A stretch of DNA of 58,357 nt from Bacteroidales bacterium UBA4333 (GCA_002394335.1 DGTP01000017.1:1-58357); one strand, 5' to 3'; positions 39,508 through 49,530 are shown, numbered from the stretch's first letter. Notes: generated from the sequence alone by a model not told the origin. Program-made: numbers and translations.

Positions 39508-40086
39508 ATGAAAGCCTATCGCGATATTATCGTCTTCATGGTGACGCTTCTGATTGCCAATTTCTTTTGGAAATACACCGTGATAGGAGAGGAAGATGTT
39601 TTACAAGCCGAAGTGACTTGGTTCGGACTGAACATCACCGCCCCCTTCGCCTGGATGTGCAGACATATCAGCGAATGGGCTTATCGGATTATTCGTCTCT
39701 TTCGCGATACAGTCTCCATGCCTTGTGAAAACGTCATTGTCTTTGCCTCCGGTGCCGGCACCAGTATTGTGTGGGGCTGCTCGGGACTAAAGCAGATGTT
39801 TATCTGGATTTGTCTTATTCTTACTGTCAAAGGCGGATGGAAACACAAAATATGGTTTATCCCCTTTGGATTAGTGCTATGCCACCTGTTCAACATCCTC
39901 CGCATCGCCTTGATAGCAATGCTCATTGAGTTTCATCCGGAGCGGTTTGATTTCTACCACGGCTTTGTGTTCAAATACTTATTCTACGGAATGATGTTTC
40001 TCCTGTGGGTGTGGTTTATAATGGGAATCCGCGGAGAAATCAGCGAGTCTGAATGCGATGCAGCAACGCCTGCACACCCTTCTTAA
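39508..40086 (+). CDS. exosortase/archaeosortase family membrane protease
   Basis: A 192-residue integral membrane protein with about five helices. The Cys-Arg-His triad of the family is visible: Cys91 in WGCSGLKQ, Arg132 in NILRIAL, His151 in FYHGFVF. Exosortases cut C-terminal sorting signals and attach proteins to the envelope; short variants occur in Bacteroidota. No partner or sorting-signal protein (membrane helix plus basic cluster at the C-terminus) is seen in this window. Its ATG directly follows the tsaD stop, and its 3' end overlaps the convergent antiporter gene by 47 bases. Confidence 0.8.
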   Translation: MKAYRDIIVFMVTLLIANFFWKYTVIGEEDVLQAEVTWFGLNITAPFAWMCRHISEWAYRIIRLFRDTVSMPCENVIVFASGAGTSIVWGCSGLKQMFIWICLILTVKGGWKHKIWFIPFGLVLCHLFNILRIALIAMLIEFHPERFDFYHGFVFKYLFYGMMFLLWVWFIMGIRGEISESECDAATPAHPS

Positions 40087-41920
40087 GTTGTCCAATAGCG
40101 CTCCAGACGCGAGAATGAGGAACCTGTTCTGCCAAGAGCAGGTTGTTTTCTCCTTCGCCTGTCAGTTGTTCAGGATAAAGCAACAAGTAACTATTCTCTT
40201 TGAAGAAACGGGAAAGCATATCAGGCAGTTGTTCGAAGAGCGGATTATAACTCGGTGTGGCTTTGCGGGCGGAAAGCAGGACAATCATGTCATCCCTTTT
40301 AACTTCCTTGGCTATCATCAGCACATCTTCCCAGTCTTCCATCTCACGATAAGAGGCGCGAAGATACTTGCCTTTTCTCCGACAAAGTGCCTGAATAGCC
40401 GCACGTGTATCTTCCTCACAGAAGAACACCACCTTGGCGCCTATTTGGCTGCTGAGACGGCGTATTTGCCCAAAACAGGAGACGAAATCGTGTTCCTTCT
40501 CGGCATACCGCGGTACTGCTACCAATAGCCGGGAGATAGTACTTAGAGTCTGCATCGGATGGTAAATGATGATAGACCGAGGCGTCCGTTCCACCATTTC
40601 TTTGGCGGTATTCCAATCGGATTCTGCTGCCAGTTCTGTATGGTTTAGTTCGCTCAGTTCGCCTAACTCTTGCAACTGCGGCATGATCTCTTCTCCCACG
40701 GAGAGCAGTAGCCAGCTGTCATTTCTTCGCTCATACTCCAGATGCGATTCATCTTGCAGAGCCAACTCCTTAGCGGCATGCTCCGTCACGAAACTGGAAG
40801 TGGTACAAAGTATCAAAATCATCAGCACAGCACCATTGAGAATATAGGCATCAAACAGTTGCATCTGGTGACCGATAGTGACAATAGCCAATGTACCGGC
40901 TGCCGTAGCATGAGTGAGACCGAAAATAAGTTGGCGCTCCATATCAGTGAAGCGGAAGAGTTTCTGCGCCAACCATGAGGAGAGCCATTTTCCAAAAAGT
41001 TTGGTAGCTATCATAACCAACGCAATACCTACGATACTCCAGCTTTCCCAAACCCTGTTTACCTCAATCATCATGCCGACGCCAATAAGGAAAATCGGCA
41101 CAAAGAGACTATTACCTATAAAATTGATGCGTTGCATTAACGGGCTGCGGTTGGGTACATATTTATTGAGTGCCACTCCGCATACGAATGCTCCAAGAAT
41201 CGACTCCAAACCTGCCCATTCGGCAAGCCAGGAAGCACTCACCAACATTACCATCACCATCATAAAGGAAAACATAGGATCGCGATCCTTGAGAAAGGCC
41301 TTACGGGTGATAAAAGGAAAAAAGAGAAGTACTATCACTACAAAGAGCAAAACCTTTCCTAAAAAAGGTCCCCAAAAAGCGGTATCGGTGGTACTGAGAA
41401 AATGTCCTTTAAGAGCCACCAGAACCAACAAAGAGAGTGTGATTGTCAGCATAGTCCCCCCGACGACAACATTCACCGAGCGTTGCTGCTCTACTCCGTA
41501 CCGTCCGACAATAGGATATGTCATCAGTGTATGGCTGCCGTACATTGCACCCAGAAGAATACTTGTAGGGAGATTAAACTGCAATATCCACAGGCTGGTA
41601 GCCATGCCGAGAAGAAATGGTAACAGAAAACTGAGAAAACCGAAAAAGACTGCCTGCCGTTTGTATTGCGCAAAATTATTGAGGTCAATCTCAATACCGG
41701 CTTGCAGCATAATATAAAGCATTCCCAACTTACCGAGCGTCTGCATCGTTTGTGAGTCAGACAACACTCCGAAACCATTGCTACCGATAAGGATGCCAAC
41801 TATAATAAACCCGACAATAGAAGGCACATGCAAACGCCGGCATAGAGGCGGTACTATCCAAATAATACCTATGATAAGCGCCAGAATGGATAAGGGGTCT
41901 GTCAGAGGCAATGACATCAT
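40040..41920 (-). CDS. cation/proton antiporter (CPA2, KefB-like)
   Basis: A 626-residue inner-membrane transporter. The first about 390 residues form 12 or so helices of the Na+/H+ exchanger fold (SIVGFIIVGILIGSNGFGVL, LYIMLQAGIEIDL, GAMYGSHTLMTYPIVGRYG). The cytoplasmic C-terminus (about 400-626) looks like a universal-stress-type domain rather than a TrkA-N domain (SWLLLSVGEEIMPQL, MIVLLSARKATPSYNP). The exchanged cation is unknown. Its ATG overlaps the uvrA stop by 4 bases, so it is coupled to uvrA. Confidence 0.85.
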   Translation of the reverse strand: MMSLPLTDPLSILALIIGIIWIVPPLCRRLHVPSIVGFIIVGILIGSNGFGVLSDSQTMQTLGKLGMLYIMLQAGIEIDLNNFAQYKRQAVFFGFLSFLLPFLLGMATSLWILQFNLPTSILLGAMYGSHTLMTYPIVGRYGVEQQRSVNVVVGGTMLTITLSLLVLVALKGHFLSTTDTAFWGPFLGKVLLFVVIVLLFFPFITRKAFLKDRDPMFSFMMVMVMLVSASWLAEWAGLESILGAFVCGVALNKYVPNRSPLMQRINFIGNSLFVPIFLIGVGMMIEVNRVWESWSIVGIALVMIATKLFGKWLSSWLAQKLFRFTDMERQLIFGLTHATAAGTLAIVTIGHQMQLFDAYILNGAVLMILILCTTSSFVTEHAAKELALQDESHLEYERRNDSWLLLSVGEEIMPQLQELGELSELNHTELAAESDWNTAKEMVERTPRSIIIYHPMQTLSTISRLLVAVPRYAEKEHDFVSCFGQIRRLSSQIGAKVVFFCEEDTRAAIQALCRRKGKYLRASYREMEDWEDVLMIAKEVKRDDMIVLLSARKATPSYNPLFEQLPDMLSRFFKENSYLLLYPEQLTGEGENNLLLAEQVPHSRVWSAIGQLKKGVQALLHRIQTR

Positions 41921-44535
41921 AAAAATCGTGCAGTTATACTATTTGGTGAATCTTTTACTTGTTCTACAGTACCTTCAGCCACGATCTTACCTCCTCCCCG
42001 GCCTCCTTCGGGTCCCATATCAATAAGCCAATCACACGCACGAATGACATCAAGGTTATGCTCTATTACGACCACGGTATTCCCTTTCTCCACTAGTCGG
42101 CGCAGAACGCCTAACAGCACCCTGATGTCTTCAAAATGCAATCCAGTCGTGGGTTCATCTAAAATATAAAGGGTTTTTCCTGTAGAAGGACGCGACAGTT
42201 CGGTAGCCAGTTTGATACGTTGGCTTTCCCCTCCGGAAAGAGTGGTAGAAGACTGACCAAGTTTGATATAACCCAGTCCTACTTCCTGGATTGTCTTAAT
42301 CTTTCGTAAGATATAAGGCTGGTGTTCAAAAAACTCAACTGCCTGGTTTACGGTCATCTCCAGGATCTCCCCTATTGATTTTCCTTTGAATCGGACTTCA
42401 AGTGTCTCCTTGTTATACCGTTTGCCTCCGCATGCCTCACATGGGACATACACATCCGGCATAAAATGCATTTGGATAGTCTTATAACCGTTCCCCATAC
42501 ACTCTTCACATCTGCCCCCCTTGGTGTTGAAGGAGAAACGCCCGGCTTTCCAACCTCTGATTTTCGACTCCGGCATTTGGGCAAAGAGTTCGCGTATATC
42601 ATTGAAGACATTAGTGTAAGTCGCAGGGTTGGAACGAGGTGTACGCCCTATAGGTGATTGATCCACATTAATCACCTTGTCTATATATTCCAAGCCTTCG
42701 ATAGAACTGTACGGCAATGGTTTCTTGAGACTACGATAAAACTGCTGAGAAAGGAGTGGATAGAGGGTTTGGTTAATCAAAGAAGACTTGCCACTACCGC
42801 TCACACCGGTGACACAAACCATCTTGCCCAAAGGAAGATGGAGTGTAACATTCTTAAGATTATGCCCTGTACATCCGGACAGAACCAACTGCCGGTCATT
42901 ATCCTTCAAAACCGGCTGTTTTACAGAAGGCTCGTAAACGTGCCGTTTACCATTGAGGAACTGTGCCGTGAGCGTATCAGTCTGAAGCATTTGCTCCGGC
43001 GTTCCGGCGAACACGACTTTGCCTCCTAAACGGCCTGCCTTTTCTCCTATATCAACTATCCAATCCGCCTCACGCATCATTTGTTCATCATGCTCGACTA
43101 CAATAACAGAGTTACCCATATCGCGCAACTCTTTAAGAGAGGCTATCAGTCGCTCATTATCACGTTGATGCAACCCGATGGAAGGTTCGTCAAGGATATA
43201 GAGTACATTCACCAACCGGGAACCAATCTGTGTTGCAAGTCTGATACGCTGGCTCTCACCTCCTGAGAGGCTCTCCGAAGAACGACCGAGACTAAGATAA
43301 CTCAGTCCTACCGATTGCATGAACCGAAGGCGGGAACATATCTCTTTGAGTATAGGTTCCGCAACAGCTCTCTGTTTGGCAGACAGAGACGTATCGGCGG
43401 CACGAAAAGACTCTAATGTACGAAGTAACACATCAATATCCATCTCCGACATATCGGCTATCGAATAATCGCCAATACGGTAACTGAGAGCTTCCTTGCT
43501 GAGCCTTTTTCCCTTGCACTCAGGGCAAACTGTCCATTGATCCTTTTCCTCTGTCTTATCGTCCGACTTTTCATCCGTTTTCTCGTCGGTTTCATAATCC
43601 TCCATAGCAGGAGACCATTCGCTATATTCCAACGGGGGGTTGTCGCCATTTAATCGAACCTTTCCCAGACCTTTACAGCAATCGCACCACCCGCTCGGAC
43701 TATTAAAAGAGAAAGTGTGGGGAGCCGGTTCCTTATATGCCAAACCGGTAGTAGGACACATCAGATGACGGCTCAGATACCGCATCTTGCTGTCGTCATC
43801 CATTGATACAATGCCTATCACACCATTGCCTTGCTCCATTGCTTGCTCAATAGACTGGCGCAGGCGGCGATAGTCTTCTTCATCAGAGGTAGAATGACGT
43901 ATCTTAAGTTTGTCCACGACTGCCTCTATGGTGTGATTCTTATAGCGGTCGAGTTTCATTCCCTCAACAAGGTACTGCACCTCGCCATCTACCCTGACTT
44001 GGGAATAGCCTTTCTTCCGGATGAGTTCGAATAGTTCTTTGTAATGTCCCTTACGATTATTGATCAAAGGGGCTAAAAGCAGCAGTTTTTGACCGGCATA
44101 ATCTTTCAAAATAAGCTCGATAATCTGCTCGGTCGTATAATGTACCATCTTCTCTCCCGTGAGATAAGAGTACGCCTCGCCTGCGCGGGCATACAACAGT
44201 CGCAGGAAATCATATACTTCCGTAACCGTTCCCACCGTAGAACGAGGATTGCGGGAAGTGGTTTTCTGGTCAATGGAAATAACAGGACTCAGTCCGCTTA
44301 TCTTATCTACATCCGGACGTTGCATCGTGCCGATATAGCCGCGAGCATAACTGGAGAAGGTATCTAAGTAGCGCCGCTGTCCTTCTGCAAATATGGTATC
44401 AAAAGCCAAAGAAGACTTACCACTACCGCTAAGACCGGTAATGACAGTTAGTTTTTTTCGGGGAATAGAGACATCTATATTCTTTAGATTATGTACTCGC
44501 GCCCCTACCACCTGTATGTAGCCTTCGTTTGCCAT
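41917..44535 (-). CDS. uvrA: excinuclease ABC subunit A, shortened
   Basis: Damage-recognition ATPase of nucleotide excision repair. Both ABC modules are present: Walker A TGLSGSGKSSLAF near residue 34 and TGVSGSGKSSLIN near 590, two signatures LSGGESQRI(R/K)LAT, and the C-terminal zinc finger (CEEC ... CEAC). At 872 residues it is about 70 shorter than usual. The first zinc site is altered (CPTTG where CPxCG is usual), and about 85-90 residues before CPECKGKRL appear replaced by a linker with four Thr/Ser-Asp-Glu-Lys repeats encoded by 12-base units. It could be a second-type UvrA paralogue. Confidence 0.9.
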   Translation of the reverse strand: MANEGYIQVVGARVHNLKNIDVSIPRKKLTVITGLSGSGKSSLAFDTIFAEGQRRYLDTFSSYARGYIGTMQRPDVDKISGLSPVISIDQKTTSRNPRSTVGTVTEVYDFLRLLYARAGEAYSYLTGEKMVHYTTEQIIELILKDYAGQKLLLLAPLINNRKGHYKELFELIRKKGYSQVRVDGEVQYLVEGMKLDRYKNHTIEAVVDKLKIRHSTSDEEDYRRLRQSIEQAMEQGNGVIGIVSMDDDSKMRYLSRHLMCPTTGLAYKEPAPHTFSFNSPSGWCDCCKGLGKVRLNGDNPPLEYSEWSPAMEDYETDEKTDEKSDDKTEEKDQWTVCPECKGKRLSKEALSYRIGDYSIADMSEMDIDVLLRTLESFRAADTSLSAKQRAVAEPILKEICSRLRFMQSVGLSYLSLGRSSESLSGGESQRIRLATQIGSRLVNVLYILDEPSIGLHQRDNERLIASLKELRDMGNSVIVVEHDEQMMREADWIVDIGEKAGRLGGKVVFAGTPEQMLQTDTLTAQFLNGKRHVYEPSVKQPVLKDNDRQLVLSGCTGHNLKNVTLHLPLGKMVCVTGVSGSGKSSLINQTLYPLLSQQFYRSLKKPLPYSSIEGLEYIDKVINVDQSPIGRTPRSNPATYTNVFNDIRELFAQMPESKIRGWKAGRFSFNTKGGRCEECMGNGYKTIQMHFMPDVYVPCEACGGKRYNKETLEVRFKGKSIGEILEMTVNQAVEFFEHQPYILRKIKTIQEVGLGYIKLGQSSTTLSGGESQRIKLATELSRPSTGKTLYILDEPTTGLHFEDIRVLLGVLRRLVEKGNTVVVIEHNLDVIRACDWLIDMGPEGGRGGGKIVAEGTVEQVKDSPNSITARFL
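43543..43590 (-). repeat. 12-base degenerate in-frame repeat inside uvrA
   Basis: Four consecutive 12-base units (CTTTTCCTCTGT, CTTATCGTCCGA, CTTTTCATCCGT, TTTCTCGTCGGT on the + strand) encode the acidic/Lys linker. Confidence 0.7.
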
Positions 44536-44563
44536 AATTTAGGATTTGGGCTTAGGAGTTTGC

Positions 44564-45214
44564 TCAGAATAAGCAGAGCAATACAATCGTTGCAATGGTC
44601 ATCACAGCAGCCGCTATCAGCCAGACTATGCTTTTTGGGGAAGTGGTTTGCGACTCTTCGCCCTTTTCTTGCACTTCAGATTGAGGTTCTTTGCATCCGG
44701 CAGAAACAAATGCCATTAGGATTGTAGGGAGAACCTCTTGCTTCTGCTTCATGATTTCTGAGAGGGAGGCATGAATAGCCTTTAGATCCGTAGGATTAGA
44801 GATGACAACATTCATGATCTGCTGCACCGTAAGCGCCTTATACAGACCTGTTGGTGCCAACAAAATCACATCACCGTTATACAACCCTTCTTGTAGAGTA
44901 TGTACACCTATCTGAGGATGGAGACAAACGACCTCGCCATTACCGGCCACAGTAACTTTGTCCTTGTTGATCCAAACGATTGAGGCAAGAACATTGGATG
45001 TGGCGATATTCAGTTGGCTGTCCCCAGAACCGAACTGCTGTTCGATTGTAGTTAAAGCTTTTTGAGCCGCTTGTGCAGCCTGAGGCATTTGTCCTTTGCC
45101 TTCACACAAAACAAGGACAGCACCTCGGCCTTTGCCTAGTTGTAAGGTCTTACCGACGGCGCGAGATGCGCCGTCGGTAACCTCTTGACGATATAATAAC
45201 TTGAGACTAGCCAC
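44564..45214 (-). CDS. degenerate PP2C-like protein with C-terminal membrane anchor
   Basis: A 216-residue protein. The body follows the PP2C/SpoIIE phosphatase layout: AVLVLCEGKGQMPQAAQAA sits where VxDGMGGHxxGExAS is expected, VWINKDKVTVAGNGEV matches the strand with GDSR, and GDVILLAPTGLYK matches GDxLLLCSDGL. All three metal-binding Asp positions are replaced (E, N and T), so phosphatase activity is unlikely. Residues about 195-216 form a membrane helix at the very C-terminus. It starts 5 bases after rpoC, so it may be the last gene of the rpo transcript. A perfect 13-bp hairpin lies near its 5' end. Confidence 0.6.
   Translation of the reverse strand: MASLKLLYRQEVTDGASRAVGKTLQLGKGRGAVLVLCEGKGQMPQAAQAAQKALTTIEQQFGSGDSQLNIATSNVLASIVWINKDKVTVAGNGEVVCLHPQIGVHTLQEGLYNGDVILLAPTGLYKALTVQQIMNVVISNPTDLKAIHASLSEIMKQKQEVLPTILMAFVSAGCKEPQSEVQEKGEESQTTSPKSIVWLIAAAVMTIATIVLLCLF
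45150..45180 (-). promoter_or_regulatory. perfect hairpin inside the PP2C-like gene, just after rpoC
   Basis: TTACCGACGGCGC-GAGAT-GCGCCGTCGGTAA: 13 perfect bp with a 5-base loop, about 40 bases after the rpoC stop. No T tract follows on the minus strand, so it is not a classic terminator; it may slow ribosomes, attract RNase or block transcription. Confidence 0.6.
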
Positions 45215-45219
45215 AAGGA

Positions 45220-48200
45220 TTAGTCATCAAAACCATTATTAAGTGCATGCTCTGCAGCCTCGCGTGCCGCCTGAAGGGCTGCATACTCTTCTGCATTATG
45301 CACCGATACACGTGCGAAATCACGGAATCCGGTTCCGGCAGGAATCAGGTTACCGCAGATAACGTTCTCCTTCATGCCCTCAAGGTAGTCAACGCGACCT
45401 TGTACAGCGGCCTCGTTAAGCACCTTCGTTGTCTCCTGGAAGGAGGCAGCGGACATGAACGATTTGGTTCCAAGGGCTGCTCTGGTGATACCTTGAAGCA
45501 CTTGGCTTGCAGTGGCACAAGTCGCCTCACGGGCAGTTACCAGTTTCTTATCGCGGCGACGCAGAGAGGAATTCTCGTCATGGAGTCGACGGGCGGTAGT
45601 AATCTGACCGGCATGCAGCGACTCGCTATCACCGGCATCCACTACCACTTTCTTGCCCCATATACGGTCATTCTCCTCCATAAAGTCTAACTTGTCCACG
45701 ATCTGGTGCTCCAAGAAACGTGTATCACCAGCGTCTTGAATCTCTACCTTACGCATCATCTGGCGGACGATCACCTCAAAGTGCTTATCATTGATCTCCA
45801 CACCCTGCATACGATAGACAGACTGTGCCTCGTTGACGATATAGTCCTGAACGGCCGTCGGACCTTGGATAGCCAGAATGTCGTCCGGAGTGATAGCACC
45901 ATCGGAGAGAGCTACACCGGCACGGACATAATCGCCTTCCTGAACCAGAATCTGTTTAGACAACGGGATGAGATAGGTCTTCTTCTCGCCGAATTTCGGG
46001 GTAATGAACAACTCGCGGTTACCGCGCTTGATCTTACCATAAGACACCTCACCATCGACCTCAGCTACAATAGCCGGGTTGGACGGGTTACGAGCCTCAA
46101 ACAACTCTGTAACACGAGGAAGACCACCGGTGATATCACCTGCCGAACCGAAGGCACGAGCCACAGTGAAAAGTTGGCTTCCCACTCTGACTTCAGCGCC
46201 ATCCGGGTTCACAAGACTCGCCTTAACAGGCAAGTTATAAGTGCGAAGGATATTACCTTCCTTGTCCTCGATATGTGCTGTAGGCAGTTTGGTTTTGTCT
46301 TTGGTATCGATGATAGTCACCTCACGTTTACCTGTCTGGTCATCGACTTCGGTCATACAGGTTACACCCTCGATCACATCCTCATAACGCAAGATACCGT
46401 CTTGTTCTATAACCAAGGATGCTTTGTACGGATCCCATTCGCAGACTACAGTACCCTTATCGTACTTTTGTCCCGGAGTGATGAACAGTTTGGAAGCATA
46501 CGGGATATTGAAAGTAGTGAGTACCACACCTGTCTTCTCGTCCTTCAACTGAAGTTCGTTAAGACGGCTGACTACAATCACATCGCCTTCTGCCGTAGTG
46601 ATGGTACGCAAGTCTTCGATATCAATGATACCCTCGCGCGGGATAGAATAGGTGTTCTCGGTAGCGGCATTACCTGCCAAACCTCCGGAGTGGAAGGTAC
46701 GCAACGTAAGCTGTGTACCCGGCTCACCGATGGCTTGAGCGGCAATGACACCGACAGCCTCTCCTTTCTGAACCATCTTACGCGATGCGAGGTTACGGCC
46801 GTAACACTTGGCGCAGACACCGTGTTTGGACTCACAAGTGAGCACCGAACGGATTTCGACCTCTTCAATACCGGCTGCTTCGATAGCTTCACATGCAGCC
46901 TCACGGATCTCTTCGCCGGCAGCCACAATGAGATTTCCATCCAAGTCATGAATATCATGTACTGACACACGACCCAAGATACGCTGAGTCAGAGTGGCAA
47001 CCACCACATCATTCTGCTTGATAGCACGGGCTGTCAGGCCACGAAGTGTACCACAGTCCTCCTCATTGATGATGACATCATGCGACACATCTACAAGACG
47101 ACGAGTCAGATATCCTGCATCGGCAGTCTTCAACGCTGTATCGGCAAGACCTTTACGGGCACCGTGGGTAGAGATAAAGTACTCCAGCACGGACATACCC
47201 TCTTTAAAGTTGGCGAGGACCGGGTTCTCAATGGTGGTACGGGTATCGGTCGAACCTGCTTTCTGCGGCTTCGCCATCATACCGCGGACACCGGCCAGCT
47301 GTTTGATCTGCTGTTTGTTACCACGGGCACCTGAATCCATCATCATATATACAGAGTTGAAACCTTGGTCAGCCTCCGTCATGTGCTTCATCAGCACTTC
47401 GGTCACCTCTTGGTCCACTTTGTTCCATGCATCAATCACGGATTTGTAACGCTCATCGTCAGACATCTCACCGAAGTTGTAACGCTCAGTGATATTCTCT
47501 ACTTCTTGGTTACCCTTGGCGATGATAGCATTCTTCTCCTCCGGAATCAAGATATCATTGAGGTTGAAACTCAGACCACCGCGGAATGCCATGTAGTAAC
47601 CGAGGTTCTTGATATCATCCAAGAACTTGGCTGTACGAGCCACTCCACAAGTCTTAATCACCTGGGATATGATACTCTTGACAGCACCTTTCTTCAGAGT
47701 TACATTCTGGTATCCGACCTCTGCGGGTACAAAACGGTTAACCATCACACGACCCGGAGTGGTCTCGATAATACGAGATACTTTCTTTCCATCCACCATC
47801 TCCTCGATGCGGACATTAACGAGTGCGTGAATATCCACCTTACCCTCATTGAGTGCGACTTCGCTCTCTTCCATGGAATAGAACGTAAGTCCCTCACCCT
47901 TCATACCCTTACGGGGTTTGGTGATATAATAGAGACCCAGAATCATATCCTGTGACGGCACGGTAATAGGATTACCATTAGCCGGATCCAGAATATTATG
48001 CGAACCAAGCATCAGCAACTGCGCCTCGAGGATAGCCTCGTTGGAAAGAGGCAAATGGACTGCCATCTGGTCGCCATCGAAGTCGGCGTTAAATCCGGCA
48101 CAAGCCAGAGGGTGCAACTGGATAGCCTTACCCTCAATCATACGCGGCTGGAATGCCAGAATACCATGACGGTGCAGTGTCGGTGCACGGTTCAGGAGAA

Positions 48201-49515
48201 CAGGGTGTCCTTCCATCACGTGCTCCAATATCTCATAGATCACCGGCTCACGGCGGTCAATGATCTTCTTAGCCGACTTAACGGTCTTCACCGTACCACG
48301 CTCGATAAGCTTACGGATGATAAACGGCTTGTAGAGCTCGGCAGCCATCTCTTTAGGCAGACCGCACTCGTGCATATTCAGTTCCGGTCCTACAACGATA
48401 ACCGAACGCGCTGAATAATCCACACGTTTACCAAGCAGGTTTTGACGGAAACGTCCTTGTTTACCCTTGAGCGAGTCAGAAAGAGACTTCAACGGACGGT
48501 TAGCATCGGATTTGATAGCAGTGGTCTTACGGCTGTTATCAAAGAGGCTGTCAACTGCCTCTTGCAGCATACGTTTCTCATTACGCAGAATAACATCCGG
48601 AGCCTTGATCTCCAAGAGTCGCTTGAGCCGGTTGTTACGGATGATTACACGACGATAGAGGTCGTTGAGATCCGAAGTGGCAAAACGTCCGCCATCCAAC
48701 GGAACCAACGGACGAAGCTCCGGAGGAGTAACAGGCAGTGCCTGAAGAATCATCCACTCGGGGCGGTTACGATTCTTCGATGCACGGAAAGACTCTACAA
48801 TCTGAAGGCGTTTGAGCGCCTCGTTACGACGTTGCGCCGAAGTGGTCTTAGCCTTGTCTGCCATGTCTCGCAATTCGTAGCTGAGCTGGTCAAGATCCAA
48901 CTTGCAGAGCATCTCATACAATGCTTCTGCACCCATCTTGGCAATGAACTTATCCGGATCATCATCCTCCAGAAGCTGGTTCTCTGCCGGGAGACGAGTG
49001 AGGAGTTCTGCGTATTCATCCTCATCCAGAAGCATGTTATTCTCTACAATTTCATCTCCGATCTCCTGACCTGCCAAAACACCTGCATTGATGATCACGT
49101 ATTTCTCATAATACACGATGGCATCCAGTTTCTTGGTGGGGATTCCGAGCAGTGCTGACATCTTGGAAGGAAGAGAACGCAGATACCATATATGAGCTAC
49201 CGGCACCACCAGTTTGATGTGTCCCATACGCTCACGACGCACTTTCTTCTCTGTGACTTCTACACCACAACGCTCGCAGACGATACCTTTGTAACGGATC
49301 CGTTTGTATTTACCGCAATGGCACTCATAGTCCTTGGTAGGACCGAAGATGCGCTCACAGAACAAACCATCACGCTCAGGCTTATAGGTACGATAGTTTA
49401 TCGTTTCTGGTTTCAACACCTCGCCGCTTGAAAGATGCATGATCTCGTCAGGCGAAGCAAGACCTATAGAGATCTTGGTGAAACCGGTTTTCTTATTTTC
49501 TTGTTTAAAAGCCAT
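45220..49515 (-). CDS. rpoC: DNA-directed RNA polymerase subunit beta'
   Basis: Largest catalytic subunit of RNA polymerase, 1431 residues. The N-terminal zinc site (CHCGKYKRIRYKGIVCERC), catalytic loop NADFDGDQMAVH near residue 475, trigger-loop region and the second zinc site (CESKHGVCAKCYGRNL) are all present. Length fits Bacteroidota. It follows rpoB by 15 bases. Confidence 0.98.
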   Translation of the reverse strand: MAFKQENKKTGFTKISIGLASPDEIMHLSSGEVLKPETINYRTYKPERDGLFCERIFGPTKDYECHCGKYKRIRYKGIVCERCGVEVTEKKVRRERMGHIKLVVPVAHIWYLRSLPSKMSALLGIPTKKLDAIVYYEKYVIINAGVLAGQEIGDEIVENNMLLDEDEYAELLTRLPAENQLLEDDDPDKFIAKMGAEALYEMLCKLDLDQLSYELRDMADKAKTTSAQRRNEALKRLQIVESFRASKNRNRPEWMILQALPVTPPELRPLVPLDGGRFATSDLNDLYRRVIIRNNRLKRLLEIKAPDVILRNEKRMLQEAVDSLFDNSRKTTAIKSDANRPLKSLSDSLKGKQGRFRQNLLGKRVDYSARSVIVVGPELNMHECGLPKEMAAELYKPFIIRKLIERGTVKTVKSAKKIIDRREPVIYEILEHVMEGHPVLLNRAPTLHRHGILAFQPRMIEGKAIQLHPLACAGFNADFDGDQMAVHLPLSNEAILEAQLLMLGSHNILDPANGNPITVPSQDMILGLYYITKPRKGMKGEGLTFYSMEESEVALNEGKVDIHALVNVRIEEMVDGKKVSRIIETTPGRVMVNRFVPAEVGYQNVTLKKGAVKSIISQVIKTCGVARTAKFLDDIKNLGYYMAFRGGLSFNLNDILIPEEKNAIIAKGNQEVENITERYNFGEMSDDERYKSVIDAWNKVDQEVTEVLMKHMTEADQGFNSVYMMMDSGARGNKQQIKQLAGVRGMMAKPQKAGSTDTRTTIENPVLANFKEGMSVLEYFISTHGARKGLADTALKTADAGYLTRRLVDVSHDVIINEEDCGTLRGLTARAIKQNDVVVATLTQRILGRVSVHDIHDLDGNLIVAAGEEIREAACEAIEAAGIEEVEIRSVLTCESKHGVCAKCYGRNLASRKMVQKGEAVGVIAAQAIGEPGTQLTLRTFHSGGLAGNAATENTYSIPREGIIDIEDLRTITTAEGDVIVVSRLNELQLKDEKTGVVLTTFNIPYASKLFITPGQKYDKGTVVCEWDPYKASLVIEQDGILRYEDVIEGVTCMTEVDDQTGKREVTIIDTKDKTKLPTAHIEDKEGNILRTYNLPVKASLVNPDGAEVRVGSQLFTVARAFGSAGDITGGLPRVTELFEARNPSNPAIVAEVDGEVSYGKIKRGNRELFITPKFGEKKTYLIPLSKQILVQEGDYVRAGVALSDGAITPDDILAIQGPTAVQDYIVNEAQSVYRMQGVEINDKHFEVIVRQMMRKVEIQDAGDTRFLEHQIVDKLDFMEENDRIWGKKVVVDAGDSESLHAGQITTARRLHDENSSLRRRDKKLVTAREATCATASQVLQGITRAALGTKSFMSAASFQETTKVLNEAAVQGRVDYLEGMKENVICGNLIPAGTGFRDFARVSVHNAEEYAALQAAREAAEHALNNGFDD

Positions 49516-49530
49516 AATTGTCCTCCAAAA

